This document shows, piece after piece, positions 58,357 through 64,000 of a DNA stretch of 64,000 nucleotides. The DNA is from Chalara sp. BL73. Lineage: Eukaryota; Ascomycota; Leotiomycetes; Helotiales. The notes under the pieces were generated by a model. That model was not told where the DNA came from and did not search any database. It worked only from the letters and a program-made list of their open reading frames with translations. The stretch's first letter is position 1; every line of letters starts with the position of its first letter. The translations under genes and the position numbers were made by a program. The stretch is from assembly GCA_918026815.1 (NCBI GenBank), contig CAKJVC010000088.1:868001-932000 (forward strand), in the 5' to 3' direction.

Positions 58357-59510
58357 TCACTCAAAAGACTTCATTAAACCTCTTCTTCCAAGCCAACCAT
58401 ACAGCGCATCCCTAATAATCTGCACCCACTGCCACGGCTCCTTCCCCCCATCCACTTCCCCCATCCCAGCATCAAAGTAATCCCATCCGTACACACCTCC
58501 AAAACCAGGAAACTCTCTGCGCAAATGTCTCACAGTTTCAACGACCTTCTTCGTCTCAACAAACCCATTACCGTCATTTGAGTTTGTGAGGACACCCATA
58601 ACGACCCTCTCAGGTTTCCATCCCTTTCTCATAATCCATTGATACGTGTTTGGTGTGCTCGCATCGCCGAAATTACTGTAGAATTGCGCATTGTACCAGT
58701 TTACGAGCGGTTTCCCGGAGGCGTCGGTGGCGTTTGTATCTAGGTCGAAGTAGTTGAAACCAGAAAGATTGATGGCGTCGTTGTATTCGAGGGCGATGGC
58801 CACAGGCGCCATGGTCAGGATGAAAGATGGGCCCATGTCACGGTGCAGAGCTTTGAGAAGGCGGAGGGGGACATCCATGTCAATGAATTCTTCGATGTCT
58901 AGGTCGATTCCATCAAAGTTATAACGCCGAAGGAAGGCAAGCAGTGATTCGTAATGAGCTTGGAATACTGTGTCGTTCCCCCCAAGAGTTTGCTTAGAAT
59001 ACGAACCAGCTGCAGCACCACCTACCATTACCATTACTTTGATACCTTGAGCCTGAAGGATACGCGTTTCTTTCCACTGCATGAGTTAGCTTATTTCTCG
59101 GCGTATTTTGTCGAAAAACACGTGATTTGAAAAAGCGGCCATTCTTAGGGAACTTATGTGTAGGAAGCACATACAAGATCATCATATTTTGGCGAATGTG
59201 GAGGATCATCGTTAAGATGAATATTTCCTGCCAAGTCGTGAATATGCAGGCTAGACACAATGACATGTGTTACTCCAGTTTTCTGCTCGATTAGAGGCAG
59301 GAGCGATAATGCCTCGCCATTTGTCTGGGCTCGGTGTTGAGTATACAGTATAATGCGAGGTTTGTGAGGATCGGCAGCTTCTCGATTGGTTAGCTCTTGC
59401 GCTACGTCGTAGAACAATTTCCTGTTCTGAGATGGGATAGGAGCTGGTGTTGACAATGGAGAGGCATTTATAAAGTGGAGCAAGGTTAGCAATGAACATA
59501 TGAGCTTCAT
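58357..59510 (-). CDS. Secreted GH18 chitinase-like glycoside hydrolase
   Basis: The model is complement(58357..59076, 59175..59510), 351 aa. Signal peptide MKLICSLLTLLHFINASPL. The barrel begins with PRIILYTQHRAQ and THVIVSSLHIHD. GIKVMVMVGGAAAG forms the SxGG-like strand, with the first Ser replaced by Val. The catalytic motif DGIDLDIE is complete at 167-174, so Glu174 is the likely acid. Later segments NWYNAQFYSNFGD and GVYGWDYFDAG fit the remaining barrel strands of small GH18 enzymes (class III chitinase/endo-glycosidase type). No carbohydrate-binding module. The 98-nt intron has a GTATGT donor and branch CTAACTC. Likely role: hydrolysis of chitin or N-glycan cores outside the cell. Confidence 0.88.
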
Positions 59511-60077
59511 CTTGCCCTATCCAGAGTGACCAAAAGACTCGACTCTCAAGGTTGAGAGAAGCAAAAGACGATAGAGTATACTCGCGAACTACACGGGTGG
59601 TGCAAACTATAGTTTAATAACGCAACCTGGCAATGGAGGGCAAGCCGCATGATACTCTTCATGCACCTAAATCACCACATGATTCAGACTTTGTAAAGTA
59701 AAGAGAGTTTGCCTTTGGTGGCTAATGAGGTTGTAACTCGGCATACTGTTAAGTAGGCTCAGAAGCAGTGTAAAGTAAATACCACTGGTGGTATTAATTT
59801 AACCCTTTGAGTGATCTTAGATTCCTAAGCTTTGAGCTCATTCCAAGTGCCGCGAGGGTGCAGCTCTTTTTAGGAATTCAGGCTCTGATCTCGGCTAATT
59901 CAGGGGGACTGTAAGCAACGACTTCCAGACTCGGCATTCCTCTGCTTCTTGCTCAGGCCAGATTCTGACAGAGATTGGGCCAAGATAAAACAAATTGGGT
60001 ATTGACATCTCGTTCTAGACTCCTCAAGTAAGCGCTCCCCATGCTATGTCTCCTAACGCCATCCTATACAATTCATA
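59511..60077. other. Intergenic region
   Basis: No gene seen. Confidence 0.5.
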
Positions 60078-62817
60078 TCATGTCCTCGTTGATGCTTTCG
60101 CATTTTCTTTCCCTTTAGTTTTCTTCCTAACCGGCTGATAAACATCATTAAAGTTCATTACAACTCCCAAAAATCGCATGTCGACATCGGGTTGATATGC
60201 CAGATCGCCAAGCAAAAGACACACTCTAGTTCGGAAGTGTCCTCCAAGGGCTTGTAGGCGCTCACGAAGGACTGGAAACTCGTCCGAGATGCTATCATCT
60301 ATTATCGGCGCAGGCGTAGAATCTAGTTGCCGTGGCCCACGTCGTGTCGTGGCAGGAGTATTTATTAAGTTGCCGTCATCGTCTTCGCGTTTGCCTCGAA
60401 TTTCTGAACGCAAGTCGTCTCCCTGACGACGAGTAAATTCTGATACAGACCAACTATACAAACTATCCACTGCTTCTCGATAGCTCAGCATTAGCCGGAG
60501 AATCTCGCCAAGCTGCACCATAAAAGTGTTCTCGTCGACTTCACCGTGGTATTTCTTCTTCGCGCCAAGTAATCCTTTATGCGTGATAGCAGTCAGATAC
60601 TTTGTGTGTGCTTTAATCAGGTCATCTAGCGTACAGCCTTCCTTTTGAATGGCTGTCTGAAGCTCATCCCAGGAACTTTCAATAACTTCAAACAGGATGT
60701 AATACTGGAGTTGACCGATGAAGTGAATCATCTCTGCCAAAACACCACGGGTTGATTTCCAAGTCTGAGCAACGTTCGCATCCTCTCCTTGGAGAACACC
60801 ACGAGCTCCAGTCATACATTTACGCCAAGTCGAAGAAAGTGCGAATTCGACGCGTTTAATCCTCCACAGGAAGTTGAACACTTTGAGGTACTGACGGTTG
60901 CCCCACTCAGTGACAACTACATCAACTGGAGCGTCGATTTTGTATTCCAAAGTGAAGCAGTCCCAACCGATATCTCCATGAGACAGTTGAAGCATTCTGG
61001 CATCCAACCGACGTAGAACTTCCGGGGAGTCATATTGTGCATTTGAGCCTCTGATAGCGTGCTCTAGTTGTGCCGTAAGGGTGTGTCTGTATTGTGCACC
61101 TGCTGGACGATCAAGATTTGTTGAAAGAGATTCCATAAGTAAAGCGATGAAGTCTCCCTGCCCAAGCAGGATATAATTTTTGAGCGCCTTAAGATGCTCG
61201 AATAAATGGAATTTCTCGGCCATGAGATATATGAGACGAGCCATCGTTGTTTTGTATGCTTCATCGATCCAAGTCTCTAGCGTTTCCGTGTCTCCGTATC
61301 GTAACTCTTTAGATGCGGCTTTCGAATAATCTTCCACCCATTGAGAGTCACCGCAGCCGTATCGAATAAAGTTCAATGATTTACCAATGAGAAATACTTT
61401 TTGAGCAAAATCTTGGGTGATTATACTTGGAACCATGCTCTCATCGAGTTTGTATTTGTCCTCCCAGACACTACTCGCACCACCCCGACTCCTATTTTCC
61501 GGAGTATCGTTGACCGTATTGGGATCCTGCTCCGACACGAAAAACTCATGATATGGGTCTGAGAGCTCGCCATCATAGATCCATTGCCGCAACATATCAT
61601 AGAACGGTCGTGTGACATGAACCAACAATCTCTCGGCGAATGCGCCTACCATTGGGTCTCCATGAGAGGAGGAGAAACTATGGATGAGAGACACTAATTG
61701 TCCACCCTTTTTGCTCTTTGACTCTTCGCTGATCAGACTCATCAACCGAAGACCCATTGTTGCCTCACGAGTCCACACAACACACCGTTTTAGAGTGACG
61801 CCGGCTTTGCCAATTCCTCCTCTCGGCTCCTTCTCGTCTAAGACTGACAGAGCACGTCTAATTTGACCTTCCAGAGTAGCAACTAAGCCAAGGTACGACC
61901 GGAGCTCGCTGCCTATGGCTGCTCTAAGACTTTGTCCAAGGAGACCTCCATCTGCTGACTTAACAAAGGCTGCAAGACCTCTATACAGCAGCGAGGGCTC
62001 AGCCAAAGTATGGAGGATGGAGATAATAGGAACCGGTAAGGTTGACGGCAATTTAATAGTTGTAGGCGAAGAGAAAGGTAGATTAGTGGAAGACAATCCT
62101 TGGAGCGTGAAAGGCAAGTCTCTTAGCAGCGCAGTTTCCGATGGATCAATCTCAACATAATTCTCCGCTAGCAGGGCGGTCTTTAGCGCTAGTCCTTCTC
62201 GTTGGATTGCAGCATTTTTGGTAAAAGCTTCATCCTCTACCTTTTTATCTGTTTGGCCAACCCCTCGCTCGGGCAATCTTCTGAGGCCGTCCGGCGCAAA
62301 TGCGTCTTCAAACTCCTTTGCATCTCTTCTTGACCCAAAGTTGGGAGATTGTGGTTCTCGTGTATCTGCCAATTTCCTTTTCTCTCGCCTCTTGATCGGA
62401 CTCTTGAAAGGGCTAGTAAGTATAGGCTGTGGTGGTTGCTGCTGGTCTCCAAGTTGGTACAAAAAATACAACACAGCCCATTTCTGCTGTATCACTGGAA
62501 TAGAAAGAAGTCGACCGTAGAGATTTGAAAATCGTAACGCCTTTTCCGGGTTCTCGAGCATCAGGCGCTTTTTAATCAGATCGGAGGCTTGGTTGACATC
62601 CGCTACAATGGCTGGGCTCCTTGAGCTAGAATACTGTTAATAAAGAGCTTTCACAGCGAGGATATGGCGTTGACCTTTGCAGAACCTCAGTCACAAATGC
62701 GACAGCATTACTCTGTCTCTCCTCCGCAGAGTCCACATCTTCCCCAGGTACAACTACGTGTAACCTCTCGACTAAAGAGTTAATACCTTTATTGACGCGT
62801 TGGCTTCGAGAGGACAT
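60078..62817 (-). CDS. gcp3: Gamma-tubulin complex component 3 (Spc98/Alp6 type)
   Basis: The model is complement(60078..62625, 62675..62817), 896 aa. The intron acceptor at 62626-62627 was chosen because the upstream CAG acceptor leads to an early stop. The N-terminal region contains RFSNLYGRLLSIPVIQQKWA, a conserved GCP3 helix, then a Ser/Lys linker. The Spc97/Spc98 core follows: LRDLPFTLQGLSST (the GRIP-1 start), EPSLLYRGLAAFVKS, ERLLVHVTRPFYDMLRQWIY, and in GRIP-2 KYKIDAPVDVVVTEWGNRQY preceded by DCFTLEY, then YLKVFNFLWRIKRVEFAL. Full length. By family it binds gamma-tubulin as the GCP2-GCP3 small complex and nucleates microtubules at the spindle pole body. Confidence 0.93.
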
Positions 62818-63135
62818 GATAACATCGTCTCAAGGGATAAATCTGTGATCTATTTCATCCGTGCTAGCGCATTGTGGTTGTCTTTTTGTTTTTGATGTTC
62901 TTGTTTTCTATGTACGCGACGGACCCTCTCAGGCGGCACTAGATTTATTATTCTGACCGGGCCGGCTCCAACATCACTTGTAACCACACCTTAACGAGCA
63001 TCCATCTATTATCATCGGCGTATTTGTCGTGCCATCAATATTTTATCACCAGACTCTTCTCACATTACTATTTGATGGGCTCTTGACATAATCGCAAGTC
63101 GCGCTGTACAGGCCGAACCAGGCGCGACTCCCAAG
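62818..63135. other. Divergent promoter region
   Basis: 318 bp between the GCP3 start (-) and the Hfi1 start (+). Confidence 0.5.
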
Positions 63136-64000
63136 ATGCCTGATATCGATCCAGCGGCCCTCAGCAGGCCCATCATATCAACGACTCCTATATTACCTCC
63201 TAAGTCAATTGCTTCATTAGCAGCCAGTGCGCCAAAGGTTTCTAAAGCCGTGGTCATTCCTGCGCGAATTGACCTCGAGCCATTGTACACAGCCTTGAAA
63301 TTTGCGATAGGCGAACATTGGGCAACGTATAAAGAATGCATCAGTCTTTTTGTAATGGGTATTTATATCTCCTCCCTGCAAAGCGCTATCGAGTAGAAAG
63401 CCTAGGAGGTTTGTTACACTAGCTAATTCCAACTCTAGGTCAGCTGAACCAGGCCGAGCTCTCCACAAGAATCGATGGCTTCATAATCACAGCTACGGGT
63501 GAAATAGAGCGTTTGCACAACCAGCTTATTGCTGCCATTTACGCAAATGTCACTCGAGAAATGCCCGACCAGGGCGTCGCTAGCTGGGTCAGTGCAAATG
63601 ATAAGCCAACTACGGGGGCTGGGAGTAAACCTGTCAGTGGGGATGCAGCAGAACAAAGGCTCAAGATAGAGGTCATGCAATTACCAGCCAGAGACAGAAG
63701 GAGAGTGAAAGATCTAAGTCAGAACGATGTAGGAATATCGTCTACCGGGTATTACGCGCATGCTAATATAAGTCGTGCTTAGTTTGACCCGTACAATGCA
63801 TTGTCCAACTTATTCTCGGATATTCGAAGGCCAAAGGCTTTTCGACCTCAAGACGAGTCTGTGCTTTTAAGCGCTGGTGGTCTCAGTCAAACAAGAAGTA
63901 TTTCTATCATGTCGGAATTATACGCTTAGTGCTGACAGTTTCCTAGATTGGGACCTTGAGATCCGAAAGAGATATGCGCAGCCACTAGCTTCCGAGTCCG
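63136..64000 (+). CDS. hfi1: SAGA subunit Hfi1/Ada1 (5' part; runs off the window)
   Basis: The model joins 63136..63358, 63439..63728, 63783..63879 and 63947..>64000. Conserved SAGA-Ada1 (PF12767) segments are assembled by splicing: [31 protein letters not shown] joined to [44 protein letters not shown] and [12 protein letters not shown], then [12 protein letters not shown]. Intron 3 has two adjacent donors three bases apart (63877 and 63880), so the product may differ by one Gly. By family Hfi1 is a histone-fold protein that holds together the SAGA co-activator complex in the nucleus. The C-terminal part lies beyond the window. Confidence 0.92.

Overview
The window is nuclear DNA of a filamentous ascomycete (Pezizomycotina). 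Evidence: short GT-AG introns (43-167 nt, one of 337 nt) with clear CTAAC/CTGAC branch sites, a Zn2Cys6 regulator, two HET-domain genes, a LaeA-like methyltransferase, and fungal forms of SAGA Hfi1, gamma-tubulin complex protein 3, acid trehalase and AzgA. Helotiales/Leotiomycetes is my guess from overall gene flavour, not something demonstrated here. No CRISPR array, rRNA gene or complete transposon was seen. Gene models were built by hand by joining frames at plausible splice sites; exon coordinates are in each entry.

Layout. 0-4.5 kb: a truncated FAD amine-oxidase-like gene (-) divergent from a seven-exon Zn2Cys6 regulator (+). 5.6-12.1 kb: nitrogen uptake, an AzgA purine permease (-) and a Mep/Amt ammonium transporter (-), the latter with a cluster of GATA-factor sites upstream. 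12-17.4 kb: gene-poor, with one probable small secreted cysteine-rich gene near 14.6 kb. 17.4-29.3 kb: secreted protein of unknown function, DUF985 cupin (-), ArfGAP-UBA protein, secreted GH65 acid trehalase, HET protein (-). 29.3-33.4 kb: sparse, with one hypothetical nuclear-type protein. 33.4-40.5 kb: NmrA-like protein (-), PLP decarboxylase (-), then a LaeA-like methyltransferase (+). 41.2-50.5 kb: HET protein, decayed multi-span membrane protein gene, small F-box protein (-), Poa1-type macrodomain protein (-), hypothetical coiled-coil protein, L-lactate dehydrogenase (-). 51.5-64 kb: secreted flavin polyamine-oxidase-like enzyme (-), rRNA dimethylase Dim1, two tRNA-Leu genes flanking a decayed alpha/beta-hydrolase, GH18 protein (-), GCP3 (-), and the 5' part of SAGA subunit Hfi1 (+).

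The most striking observation is the tRNA-Leu(UAA) gene at 55,899-56,029 (-). Its D-loop is interrupted between A14 and G15 by 49 nt that begin GTATGA, carry CTGAC and end CCCTAG. This has the form of the spliceosomal introns in the neighbouring protein genes and is not at the normal tRNA intron site (37/38). Removing it gives a structurally perfect 82-nt class II tRNA. The tRNA-Leu(CAA) gene 1.8 kb away has an ordinary 37/38 intron, a built-in contrast. Other points of interest are two pseudogenes, a candidate effector-like gene, a possible decarboxylase/methyltransferase metabolic locus, and a protein with three SAP-like repeats.
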